From assembly GCA_019828565.1 (NCBI GenBank), contig JAHDYR010000062.1:434001-498000 (forward strand): DNA of 64,000 bases. The letters are read 5' to 3'. The notes below the pieces were generated by a model. It saw nothing but the letters and a program-made list of their open reading frames with translations, made no database searches and was not told the origin of the DNA. The stretch is from Carpediemonas membranifera (lineage: Eukaryota; Fornicata). The position numbers and the translations under genes are program-made. Positions 39,785-50,015 of the stretch are shown here, piece by piece (position 1 is the stretch's first letter; each line of letters opens with the position of its first letter).

Positions 39785-41503
39785 ATGCTAGACTTGTTCA
39801 CTTGGCTGGAAGAAGCCACTGAGTTCGATAAGAAGGAGCTAATGACCAAGATCAATGCAGCTGCAAGCGCTAAAGGCAAATGCGACGTCCTTCGCGCGCT
39901 TTTGCTGCCTAGGCGCGATTTACTCGCTACTGTGATCAAGGAACGTACGTTACTGAGCGAAATTGTTTACACAGGTGTTAATCTCAAGCGTATTGCCACG
40001 TTCTTCCGCCTCACGCGCCAGGAGACGGAAGATATGAAGAAGGACCTTAAGGCGCAGTTTATGGCGACGATGAAATTGAATGAGGGTGAAAGGGTCACAG
40101 GGGAACACAAGAAAACACTGAAGCAGGTCCTCGGCGGGGATACCTTCACGCACCTGTACGACGGCGAGGTGGAGAGCGCGCGTATTCGGGTGAAGAAGAG
40201 CATTCGTGAGGCTAGAATGAAGACAAACGCTAGGCTTGAGTGTGAACTCGCGAAGGAGGAGGACGAGGACATCAGGGATTGTACTCGGGTTCAGATGATG
40301 AAGCTGGCCGATGAGGAAGACCGAAAGGAATTGGAAAAGGAGATGGAATACACGCGCGAGTCCAAGTATGACGTGGTATGGGAGCGAGTGTACGATGAGA
40401 TCTGCGGTACTCGTCGTGTGCGGGCCCGCAAGGATAACGCCCCCTGTCCCGGCGAGGATCACGCCGACCACGTGCTTCAGCGCTATCTCTGGGCCGACCA
40501 GATCGATACTCAGGCGCTTACTGGCGAGAAGACGTTGACCACGAGACTCCCTGCTGAAGCTCGAGTCGTAAGTCGCGTGACAGCCAGTCTGATCTCTGCC
40601 CAGAAGACGGAGATCCAATCTCTCAAGGAGCAGGTCGAGCGGCTGAAGAAGCAGGTGACTGACGAGAGAAGAGACCACTTTCTTGAGTGCAGGCGTATCC
40701 ATCATGAGCATGACGTTGGGTACCTTGCTTCCTGCGATGTTTCGTTCGCCGCCAGCCCCATCCCGCCACAGTCTGGCACGCTCTCCAGGACTTCCTGCCC
40801 CCGACGCGCTACGAACGAGCCCGAGGCCTCCATGTCTGTGAAGCGCAAGGCCCTCATCATCACGCCCGAGAAGGCCAGGCCTGAGGACTCGGAGGAGGAG
40901 TCAGATGAGGAGCAGGAGGAGGCGAAGGAGAAGAGGGGTGAGGCAGAAGAGGAGGCGGTGAACACATGCGACGCCTGCATCCAGACTGAGCCGGAGACTC
41001 AGACTCGCATCACCTCTGAGGCCGCGGTGCAGACGTGCATCAACGCGGAGGCTCTCACGGCTGGCTGTACCGCGATTCATGTCAAGAGTGACGGCAACTG
41101 CGTTGCATATTGTCTCCAAGCCATTGAGTTGGGTGGCCGAGTTGATGGCGACTTCGAAAAGTGGCAGCGTGGCCTCTGCCAGTCAGTGAAGGCCAAGTAC
41201 TGGTCTAAGAAGAATGTCACGGAGCGTAGCCTGACAGATCCGGACTCCGGCTACTATAACTCGAACGCCATCCGAGTCTGGGCAAGGAAGCAGAAGCGGA
41301 ACATCCTTGTTGTCCAGTCATACGACGGATACAACGGCATGCAAGGCATCTCAGCCATCTTATACCTGTTTGATGGCACCACCATGCTTGCACCTGATGC
41401 AGACTTGTGGGGATTGACAGATAATTTCGCTATTGTCATCGAAGGCGATCCGGCTCACGCCACGCTGTACCAGAAGAAGTGCGAGGTCGTTGAGATTGAA
41501 TAA
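39785..41503 (+). CDS. OTU-like cysteine protease domain protein
   Basis: This 572-aa protein starts at ATG 39785 (MLDLFTWLEEATEFDKKEL). The first 290 residues are charged and helical (LEKEMEYTRESKYDVVWERV), with a coiled coil (IQSLKEQVERLKKQVTDER). Residues ~360-420 are an acidic linker (SEEESDEEQEEAKEKRGEAE). The C-terminal 140 residues have HVKSDGNCVAYCLQAIELGG, with D436-G-N-C439 as the OTU catalytic Asp/Cys loop, then WSKKNVTERSL, IRVWARKQKRNILVV and a late histidine (GDPAHATLY) that could complete the triad. OTU proteases remove ubiquitin and are frequent in transposons and viruses. Confidence 0.6.
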   Translation: MLDLFTWLEEATEFDKKELMTKINAAASAKGKCDVLRALLLPRRDLLATVIKERTLLSEIVYTGVNLKRIATFFRLTRQETEDMKKDLKAQFMATMKLNEGERVTGEHKKTLKQVLGGDTFTHLYDGEVESARIRVKKSIREARMKTNARLECELAKEEDEDIRDCTRVQMMKLADEEDRKELEKEMEYTRESKYDVVWERVYDEICGTRRVRARKDNAPCPGEDHADHVLQRYLWADQIDTQALTGEKTLTTRLPAEARVVSRVTASLISAQKTEIQSLKEQVERLKKQVTDERRDHFLECRRIHHEHDVGYLASCDVSFAASPIPPQSGTLSRTSCPRRATNEPEASMSVKRKALIITPEKARPEDSEEESDEEQEEAKEKRGEAEEEAVNTCDACIQTEPETQTRITSEAAVQTCINAEALTAGCTAIHVKSDGNCVAYCLQAIELGGRVDGDFEKWQRGLCQSVKAKYWSKKNVTERSLTDPDSGYYNSNAIRVWARKQKRNILVVQSYDGYNGMQGISAILYLFDGTTMLAPDADLWGLTDNFAIVIEGDPAHATLYQKKCEVVEIE

Positions 41504-41618
41504 AGATTTGGATATGCCCGTGTAGCCAGCGGTTCATGACCTGCAGCAGACATTTGGACGTACAGCGGGATACCACATCAATTAGGTCACTTGCGGGCTA
41601 AGATTGTCGTTGTCGATC

Positions 41619-42145
41619 GTCATTCACCGGAGGAGCAGGCCAGAGTCACTTGCCATCTGGCGCATCATGAGGAGATATTGGAATGTGTTGATGTGTTTAT
41701 TGACTAAATGAGCTGGAATTAGGCGGGTTTGATGTTGCTTACATGTTCTGTGGCATGCCTGATGTCCAAAGATGTATTTTGGCACAGTGATGTTGTTTAG
41801 TGTGCTCATAGCTGACCGCGTAGTTATCTTACTTCAATGTGTCGTGTTGGTGCCAAGAAATCGATGGTAGCTCGCACGTTTGAGGTAGTTGCTTGTTGCA
41901 TCGATGCAACGCACTTTAAGGATTAAAAAGCTGTACCCCATAGCCGTTTCCTAAGGCCAAATGCGGCCCTCTCTAGCGTATATACACGCGTGTATTGGGA
42001 CTAGATGGGACTAGATGCAGTGTTGTGGCATGCCCGGTTTAGCTGAATCCACAAATGTAGATCGGCTCTGGCTGCCGTATAGGTGGCCATGCTTTGGACT
42101 TATGGCTGGAGACTGATACAATTGGCAGGTAGTTGACTGGTACGT
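41619..42145 (+). repeat. 645-bp repeat, copy 3 (5'-truncated)
   Basis: It starts at GTCATTCACCGG, about 125 bases into the full repeat, and continues without a break into the second copy of the 421-aa gene. It has a short extra duplication, GGGACTAGATGGGACTAGAT, near 42000. The palindrome at 42047 carries one change. Confidence 0.85.
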
Positions 42146-42267
42146 GCTCATATGGACAACCGACGGCCATTCACTGGCAGGGCTCGCTTCGCAACAGACA
42201 GGCGCTCCCTGGGGCTTGGGGCTGTGCATGAGCTTAGACAATAATCGTGGGTCAGTCTGACACCTGT

Positions 42268-43533
42268 ATGGACATCAACGCGGTCGTAAGCATGCTTCAC
42301 CTTGTTTTGCCGCAGTTTATGGACGAAATGGATGTCTTCACAGGAAAGCACTCATCCTCTGAGCATTTGCGGTATCTCATGACAATGCTCGCCGCAGTCG
42401 ATGTTCTTCGGGGATCCTCGCAATCCATAAGAGGCGAGCGCCACGGAAGGGCATACTCCAAGACTATTCACACCGAGTTCTTGCGGTCCTTCCTTTTGTT
42501 GGAGCGGGAAGTGCTCAACGAGGATCCAGAAGCGCTAGAGAAGATGGATGCATTGTATTCGGGCGATCGCGAGGAAACAATGAAGATTGTCGAAGTGCAC
42601 GACGGAGAAGAGGATGAGCCACCCGTAACCAGCGCATCAAGCTCGCATAAGACAAAGAAGGCCCACAAGCGTCGGCTACTTTCGGCAAGGAAGACCCAGA
42701 AGCTAACTTTTCCGTCAGAGATTGTCCATCCCGATGATGCTGCCTTGCCGGTGGAGAGAAGTGCGTTCCTCCAGAAGTATCTCAAGACGATCAAAGCTAG
42801 ATTGCCTTCACTAGAGAGGTCAGTCGAGCGTGTGAATCGGCTGGGGGACATGCAAACTTCCCTGGCGTCACTCAACCATATTGCCGACAGCCTCTCTGAA
42901 GAGAACCTCACGGTGATGCGTATTTACGTTGCGTATAACCTAACTCTGTATGACTATATAGCGAAGGATAAGTTTACTGTGGACCCGATAATTGCTCCAA
43001 CAGCTGAACTGACTAAGATGGCCGAAAAACAACGCAGCGAGTTCATCAGCCGTAACCAGAGTTACTGCACAACCCGCACTCGCAGGACTAACAAGTCAAG
43101 CTTCTATAATGATGTACAGAAACATGCCACGAATATGGGTGTGAAGAGCATAGAACGAAGCCACATCATCATCGGCATGATGTTGCTGACATACGCCGAC
43201 TTCGGCAAGTTCCTGGAGGCTGGTTTGATTCCCAGGGACACGGGTGATGCGAGAGAGTTGGCAAACATGGTCTTGGAGAGCTTCTTCATGGCATATAACA
43301 GCGAGGGAGGAACGCGTGCAGCACTCATGCAGGAACTGAAGGATGGAGTAACTGACACAGACAGGCTATCGATGATGGAGCAAATGTTTGCGCTTTCTGT
43401 GGAGACGAACTCCCTGACGTATGTCAAGCCATCGCCCGAGACGGAATGTGAAGAGAGAAGTGGGTCTGGCAAGCGGAAAGGCAACGTGACGGAGTCAGGC
43501 GATGATGATGGGAAGCGAGCACAGTTGGAGTAA
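42268..43533 (+). CDS. Element-encoded protein of unknown function (421 aa), copy 2
   Basis: This is nearly identical to 31742-33007, with one amino-acid change visible (the run after EET reads MKIVEV instead of MMIVEV). The frame is intact. The flanking duplication extends to 43803, so this is a segmental copy of the first module and not an independent insertion. Confidence 0.6.
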   Translation: MDINAVVSMLHLVLPQFMDEMDVFTGKHSSSEHLRYLMTMLAAVDVLRGSSQSIRGERHGRAYSKTIHTEFLRSFLLLEREVLNEDPEALEKMDALYSGDREETMKIVEVHDGEEDEPPVTSASSSHKTKKAHKRRLLSARKTQKLTFPSEIVHPDDAALPVERSAFLQKYLKTIKARLPSLERSVERVNRLGDMQTSLASLNHIADSLSEENLTVMRIYVAYNLTLYDYIAKDKFTVDPIIAPTAELTKMAEKQRSEFISRNQSYCTTRTRRTNKSSFYNDVQKHATNMGVKSIERSHIIIGMMLLTYADFGKFLEAGLIPRDTGDARELANMVLESFFMAYNSEGGTRAALMQELKDGVTDTDRLSMMEQMFALSVETNSLTYVKPSPETECEERSGSGKRKGNVTESGDDDGKRAQLE

Positions 43534-43541
43534 AGAAGAAT

Positions 43542-43803
43542 CAGTCAAATTTAAAGATAAGAGTGCAGTGCGGAGGAACACTCTCATTCTCCGAATTGTT
43601 GTTCATGCGAAAGAGGATGTATTTGTGGAACTCGGAGTCACTAATGCGATCTTCACTCAGAGCCTTGAACCATATGCTAAACTCATTCGAGAATGTCGCC
43701 AAAACATAGGCACACCATCGATCGAAGAGGGAAGCCTCGAAGTCGAAGGAAGCATGGATATAGGTTGCCAAGTCTTTCTTTCCGACTCGTAGGCCAACCT
43801 TCA
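43542..43803 (-). pseudogene. Truncated copy of the small minus-strand element gene
   Basis: It matches 33016-33285 and ends at the junction 43803 (CCAACCTTC), where the next 645-bp repeat begins. The SET-like gene and the 5' part of this gene are missing from this module. Confidence 0.6.
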
Positions 43804-43808
43804 TGTGT

Positions 43809-44338
43809 AGACTTCTGCATTGTCATTCACCGGAGGAGCAGGCCAGAGTCACTTGCCATCTGGCGCATCATGAGGAGATATTGGAATGTGTTGATGTGTT
43901 TATTGACTAAATGAGCTGGAATTAGGCGGGTTTGATGTTGCTTACATGTTCTGTGGCATGCCTGATGTCCAAAGATGTATTTTGGCACAGTGATGTTGTT
44001 TAGTGTGCTCATAGCTGACCGCGTAGTTATCTGACTTCAATGTGTCGTGTTGGTGCCAAGAAATCGATGGTAGCTCGCACGTTTGAGGTAGTTGCTTGTT
44101 GCATCGATGCAACGCACTTTAAGGATTAAAAAGCTGTACCCCATAGCCGTTTCCTAAGGCCAAATGCGGCCCTCTCTAGCGTATATACACGCGTGTATTG
44201 GGACTAGATGCAGTGTTGTGGCATGCCCGGTTTAGCTGAATCCACAAATGTGGATCGGCTCTGGCTGCCGTATAGGTGGCCATGCTTTGAACTTATGGCT
44301 GGAGACTGATACAATTGGCAGGTAGTTGACTGCTACGT
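43809..44338 (+). repeat. 645-bp repeat, copy 4 (5'-truncated)
   Basis: It starts at AGACTTCTGCATTG, about 110 bases into the full repeat, and precedes the second HEPN-like gene. Palindromes are at 44098-44113 and 44240-44255. Confidence 0.85.
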
Positions 44339-44392
44339 ACGATGAGGAGGATGACCAAGAGTGATAAGTGGAATAAAATGAACGAATGACTG

Positions 44393-44704
44393 ATGCGGCA
44401 CATTCTGTTTACGCTATACGACGATTTTAGAGAGCGCCAGAGAGGTGCTGCAGGGAGAGAGCTTGTGCTTGCGTATCCTGAGGGATGCGGGATGGGAGGG
44501 GCCGACGTAATTGGCCAATCCACGTTTGTGGATCACCTGGTGTCGTCCATACCGGGCGTCTCTCCGCCACAGGCTGTGTTGCTGCGCATGGAAAGCAGTG
44601 TTAACTGTGTTCTATTGCACGATAGCACGGGGTTATTGACTGATGCGGCACCTACCTTAAATTGCTCGTCATCCACAGTTGTGGATGGACCGATATCGCG
44701 CTAA
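44393..44704 (+). CDS. Small ORF overlapping the HEPN-like start (103 aa), copy 2
   Basis: It is identical to 35100-35411 as far as I can read. It may be leader sequence and not a gene. Confidence 0.3.
   Translation: MRHILFTLYDDFRERQRGAAGRELVLAYPEGCGMGGADVIGQSTFVDHLVSSIPGVSPPQAVLLRMESSVNCVLLHDSTGLLTDAAPTLNCSSSTVVDGPISR
44671..44686. promoter_or_regulatory. Palindromic site overlapping the second HEPN-like start codon
   Basis: ATCCACAGTTGTGGAT is retained exactly in the duplicate, again ending in the AT of the start codon. Confidence 0.5.
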
Positions 44705-45758
44705 GAATCGCCAAGCACCTCTCAAAGGGCAATCATCCGCTCGACAAGATCATCACCTGTTCATTTCACCATGGAACGATGAGCAGCTCCGCATCCTTGG
44801 CGATAATGCGCGAGTTCTTCAGCTGCTCGGCATGATGGTCCCTTGGATGCGGAAGATCTTGGCCTCGCCTGAATTTAACCCCGGGTGCAAGCCCAATAGC
44901 ACCGAGAAGGACCTCCTCGGCAAAGAGCTCGAACAGGACGTGGATTCATCAAGAATCCTTCGTGAGATGTCCAATCGAGCGGCGTACAGCAAAGCCCATG
45001 CCAAGATCATTCGTGATCTCGTTGAGTACCGGAACCGCGCAGCTCACAATGAGCTTGAGCCCGACACCCTGCCCAAGGTCCTGGAGCTGGTCGAGAGCTT
45101 GGCCCAGGCCTTCTCGGTTCCATTGCACGATAACGTCAGGGCGTTCATCGCGCTGCTTAAGTCGCCAGTGTCGCTCGTTGCGACAAGTGAACATCATGCT
45201 CTGACGAAGAAGGTCAGCATTCTTGAGGATGAGATTGAGAGGCTGCGTAGCGGCGGCCGTAAGACCATGCTCAGGCTGCCAGGTGTCAGGTCTCAGCCGG
45301 AGCCCACCACTTTGGAGCAGGCAACGATGACGACTACGGACTTCGGAGACCAGAACGCTGTGGACAAGGAGATGATGACGGAGCCCATCAGTTTGGACGA
45401 GGAGATGATGACGGACCAGGATGAGCCGAGGCCCAGGCCCGAAGACACGGGCAAGACGCGCGGTACGCTCATGTCCCGCACACTGACTGCTAGCCAGGTG
45501 GACCAGCTAGCTATGGCCAGAACGCATGACCCCCCGCTTGTCCTGTCAGGACGTTGCATCGTGTGCGGGGGCTCATGCGAGACCTCAGAGTGGGCTTGCC
45601 GTCGTACCTCAACGACGACACCCAAAGATCCTTGCCGAACGTTGATTCGGAAGGTTAGGACTGGGAATACTCGCGACGTCTCTGTCTACCTCACAGATGA
45701 GGCATTTGAGTGGGTCAAACGTCGCGATCAGACAGGCAAGAGAGCGAGACAGGAATAA
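44685..45758 (+). CDS. HEPN-like domain protein, copy 2
   Basis: This is the same 357-aa protein as 35392-36465, with the RNRAAH motif and cysteine cluster unchanged and the frame intact. It is followed by the shorter PIWI-like fragment. Confidence 0.45.
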   Translation: MDRYRAKNRQAPLKGQSSARQDHHLFISPWNDEQLRILGDNARVLQLLGMMVPWMRKILASPEFNPGCKPNSTEKDLLGKELEQDVDSSRILREMSNRAAYSKAHAKIIRDLVEYRNRAAHNELEPDTLPKVLELVESLAQAFSVPLHDNVRAFIALLKSPVSLVATSEHHALTKKVSILEDEIERLRSGGRKTMLRLPGVRSQPEPTTLEQATMTTTDFGDQNAVDKEMMTEPISLDEEMMTDQDEPRPRPEDTGKTRGTLMSRTLTASQVDQLAMARTHDPPLVLSGRCIVCGGSCETSEWACRRTSTTTPKDPCRTLIRKVRTGNTRDVSVYLTDEAFEWVKRRDQTGKRARQE

Positions 45759-45830
45759 ATGAATGTATATGTGCATGTCTGGGCATCAGCGCTGTCGTTC
45801 AGGCCAATCCACGTTTGTGGATCCGTGCAG

Positions 45831-45936
45831 TTTATGGTTTCTCGGCCTCCATGCAACAGCCCTGCCTCACCATCGGTATCGACGTGTACTGCGGCAAGAA
45901 CAGCTTCACCCAGGGCGAGGATAACGTCCGCCAGGG
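45831..45936 (+). pseudogene. PIWI-like fragment, copy 2 (shorter)
   Basis: It matches 36538-36643 and then breaks off at CGCCAGGG, just before the second PIWI-like strand. The transposase-like gene starts 40 bases later. Confidence 0.35.
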
Positions 45937-45975
45937 CCGTGCACTTTAGGGCATAAGACCGAAGAAGATCTCAGA

Positions 45976-48900
45976 ATGAGTAACGCATCATTTCAACTAT
46001 CCACTGTGACAGATGACGCTGTGATCGAGTTCTTGGACAATAGCACCTTGAAGGAGATCGTTTCAGCAATTCTCGACGAATTCTTGCGGAAGAACAGACA
46101 AGGAGCTTTCACTTGTGACTCCAAAGAACAATGCAAGCGTTGTCTGATTCAGTTCTTGTCGCGTACAGCTAGAGCGACAAAGGGCGTAGAAATGCCGCTT
46201 CGAAAGGCGATTGTTGATGAGGATTGGCAAAAACTACACGCGCAACGAGCTAGCAACCATCATGTGCGTGTGACGCGAAGGGATATCAGGGACGAAGCGC
46301 TCCCACTGTACAAGGCGATGTCAACGATTTTGGCCGTCGATCTTGGCATCAATAAGTTTTCTCGCCTCAGAAAGGTGTTCCTTGACTTGGCAGATAACAT
46401 GGGGTTGAGGACGGCCCTTGAAGCCTATACACCACCTGCTGTCCAGAGTCTTGATAGCTTAGGATATGACATAGTTTCAAGAGATGAAATGAAGTGTGTG
46501 TTACAGCGCACGCCCACGCTCATCCATGATATGATGGCGTTCACGCCTGAGCACAAGGATGTGACTGGTCATGATGGTGTTACGACACAGTCACTGCAGA
46601 TGAACTGTGCTGCCGGATTCTCACAGGCAGTTTCCGTCACGAATGTGTTCTACGTACCTGTGAAAGTTTCTGACAATGAAGATGACAGCGCCCGGCTGCC
46701 TGATCTCTACATGAGATTGCAGCACCTTGAGTGCGCCTATGTGTATCACCACGAGAAGCTTGGAAATGGCGCTGGTCGAGTGTTCGTCTGCCACGAGAAT
46801 GCAGAGACACTCAGTCGGGCAAAGGAGATCTGTACGGATTTGAAGTTTTCAGCTGTTGATATCTGTGCCAGAAAAGAGCGCATTGTTGTCAAATCTGTGA
46901 CTTATGACCCACTCGCGCTTGTTAAGTTTTTGCCTGCAGCATCCTTCACGGATTGAACGCGATATTAAGGCTTACAAAAAGGCTTTGATGGGCTCTGTTG
47001 TTGCCGATGATTCCAGAGAGCAAACGATAGATTTGATCGTCTGGTTTGATGGATATCGAGCTGATGCTACGGCAGTGAAGTTCAGACTATTTGACAGGAC
47101 AGGGTGTGTTCTACCACAGCGAATAACTCCTCCCATGACTCTTCTCATGTATCAAGGGTCTGAGAAGTTCTTACCGGATTTCTTTGGCACGATCGAGCGC
47201 CTGCTTCGCTCATTGGTTGATGTGCCGCTTCCTTCTGGCGTGAGTCACTACAGGCCAGCTAGTAGAATCATCGTGCGACTCCTTGGTCTTAGCGGTGATC
47301 ACAAGGCTCTTCAAATTGTCTCAGGTGTGAAGCGGGGTGGCTATTACCGCTCACCATTCTCCTCTCTTAACATGTTCTACGTCGCAACCGATCCATTTAA
47401 GGACAGGTGTAATCGTTTGACACTACGCGACACTGTCAGCTTGCGTTTCAACGGGCTTACCCCTGACACACAGCGTTTTGGGCAGGCAGACGGACGCAAT
47501 ATCGATATGTGTTGTTTCAGTCGCCTGACGTCTAGTGGTATCCATGAAATCCAGCCAATGTTCGCGGGGACCTTGCTTATTCCGCCAGTCATGCATATAA
47601 GCCATTATTTGATGAAGGATCTTTGGATTGTCCTTGGATTGATCAAGAAAAGCTGTGCAGGTTCCAATGTTTACACATTAGACAAGATTGAGGCCGACTT
47701 TAAGAGGACCACGGGTTGCAACGAGCAGAGTTGGAATCGGCGGAAGCTGGCCACTCTCGTGAATGATCACATTGATGGATTTGACAGCACCCTTCGCTCA
47801 TTTATTTTCCTGATTGGAAAGCTTCAGGCCCTTTATTACTCATCGGATCACGTCACCGATGCCACAATCGCATTTCATCATGCAGCATCCCTTGCAGCGT
47901 TTATGTTCTTCCATCAACTCACGCTCCACAGTAAGCGCGATAAGAACAAGGCGACTCGTTCCGACGAGTACCGGTTGACATATCAACCCAAGTTTACTGG
48001 ATCTCTCTACCTGAATGCCGTCGTGTCTGTTCTTCCTGTAGTTCACAGTCAACTTCGTATTGGACTTAGGTTCCTTCTTGAGGAGTACTTCGAGCGCGAT
48101 TTTCTGTTGAATGCACAGGTTAGGCAAGAGAAGCATCGCGCTTGGCTTCTGGGTTTTATTATCCAGAAGATCAGCATCAACCGGATCATTTCCAGTCATA
48201 CAAGACGAGGAAGCACCAGAAAACACGGCCAGGTGAAGAATATTGCAGTGGAGTGTAAGTCTATCTGTTTCCACAAGTGTCTGTTTGATGCATGGTACAA
48301 CTCAAGGGCAATCCTGGAAATGCTCTGGCTCCTCCGCAGCGAGGACCATACCGTCAGAGAGGGACTGCAGAACGGCAGACGTGCCCTTCTGAACCTCCGG
48401 AAAGACGGGTAAGTACACCATCCCAGAATCCTATGACCTCTGGGACCAGGGCCAAACTGGGACCCAACCCCCCGCCTCAACCGAAGCGAAGCGCTCCTGG
48501 GATCAGCGGGGGACGCAAGCCCCACGTATCCCGGTAGCACCCAGCCGCGGAAGGGGGACTCAACCCCGAACACTAATCTCGCTAACACACAAAAGCTCAC
48601 CCATACTGGGAACGTAGACAACATTCAGCCGGCAGAACCGGCACACTCTTCACACGTATAAGAAATAACCCAGAGCCATAGGGCGGGGCACGTATGCACA
48701 TGTATACACGTACGTGCGAGGTATCGGGGCGCAGCAGCCAAACAGGAGGGTAACCATAAGGCAACAATACCACCTGGGCGGCACCTGGACCAAAACAGAG
48801 CTGCGCCGAACGGCCCGGCACCCAAAACTTGGAACCAGCCGGAAGCTAGGAAGAAGCCCTAAAGGGAACAAATCCTTGAGGAGGGGATCCATGCCGGAAC

Positions 48901-49732
48901 GGAAAGTGTGGAAGAGCCCGAACGCAGCCGTGAATCATATAGCTACCCAGCGATGATCGGTGGGTTTCATAACTGGCCCAATTGCGTGGTACGGCAAACG
49001 CCAAGCCCGAAACCGCTTCGGCGGGTGCCTGAAAAAATTGCAAACTGGGTCGAATGGTATGGAGAACATATCCCTGAGAGGAGCCCTGTAGGGTGAAACC
49101 GAGCAGAAGGCCCCGGTGGCGGGTGTGCAGGGCAAGGCCTTGCGGGTGCCAGGCAGAACGGGGGCCCGAAGGACCCCCAAGAGTAAGACCTGGGTTATCC
49201 CGACTTTGGGGGTATCGGGCCAGCCAGTTGATAGGTCAACATGCAAGGGACTACCCAGCCTTACCAGCTGGACCCTGACGGTGATGGTGCTAACGCCCCC
49301 AACGTAGTATCAGGCTCGCTCACGAAGGGAAGTCAACACGCTAAGGCGTTCCCGGGGACATGGGGTGGTGCAAACTGGTAATTCCCTGATTTACACAGGT
49401 GTACAGGATACGTTAAATTTCTTTCTTTCTAGTGTCTGTTTGATGCAAATGCTTGTATTACATGGCGATCAAGAGTTCTATCATGCCCTCCTCAGTTGGA
49501 TGAGGCTGAGTGTCAGATGTCCCTGGAGAATATCTTTTGTGGTTGGGTTGCTGGCATACGAAATGAGACTCAAAATGTGCAGGACCTGTTCCAGATTGAT
49601 GAGAAGGAGCGGATCATCACGGTTAAGACGGCAACCAGTGGTTTGGACTGGGGCTTATGCATCTGTGGGAACTGCATCCAGCGAGAGAGAGAAGAGCATA
49701 TGGTGGGTGGTCACCGCTTGCGTCCAAGGTGA
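45976..49732 (+). pseudogene. Putative DDE transposase, split by a T5 frame break and a LINE insertion
   Basis: The protein starts at ATG 45976 (MSNASFQLSTVTDDAVIEFL). At the T5 run 46927-46931 the frame moves +1 and continues as LQHPSRIERDIKAYKKALMG. It then reads IDLIVWFDGYRADATAVKF (candidate first Asp), MTLLMYQGSEKFLPDFFG, and VRLLGLSGDHKALQIVSGVK (candidate second Asp, like the D-h-K-A-L/G motif of tnp2-type transposases). It runs into CLFDA, where LINE-C is inserted at 48293. After LINE-C the frame resumes with NACITW and DEAECQMSLENIFCGW and ends with CICGNCIQRERE at 49732. Apart from these two interruptions the gene reads through. Its place near the right TIR fits a transposase. Confidence 0.45.
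48293..49430 (+). mobile_element. LINE-C: 5'-truncated LINE copy in the transposase-like gene
   Basis: It is flanked by a 17-bp duplication AGTGTCTGTTTGATGCA (48276-48292 and 49431-49447) and ends in TAAATTTCTTTCTTTCT. The block at 48496-48540 matches the 3' region of LINE-A (CTCCTGGGATCAGCGG ... CCCCACGTATCCCGGTAGC). Its first 120 bases read RSEDHTVREGLQNGRRALLN to a stop and may be the C terminus of ORF2. The remainder is 3' UTR. Confidence 0.85.
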
Positions 49733-50015
49733 TTTGTCTCTTCCCAAATTGGTATCTCCGGATATATGCGATATATAAATAATGCAATGTTAGCTCAGCG
49801 ATTAAGGACAGCGCTCCTGGTATCAACAGGGCGCATCATGCCCTGCGTATTCTAGCAGCACGCGGTCTCTCCGCATCCCGCATGTTCAATCTCACTACGT
49901 TGTTTGCTCGTCTGATATTAACAGCAGAATGACACCAGAAAATTTACCAAACATGATGTGGACGGGGAGTGCTTCAATATTTGTCTCTTGATACGGTTCA
50001 TGTTTGCTAGTTGCC

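Noticed and set aside
49785-49860. tRNA-like sequence (TTAGCTCAGCGATTAAGGAC)
   Set aside because: A box-like 5' part is present but there is no matching acceptor stem or T-arm/B box. It shares AGCGCTCCTGG-ATCA with LINE 3' ends, so it is more likely a retroelement remnant.
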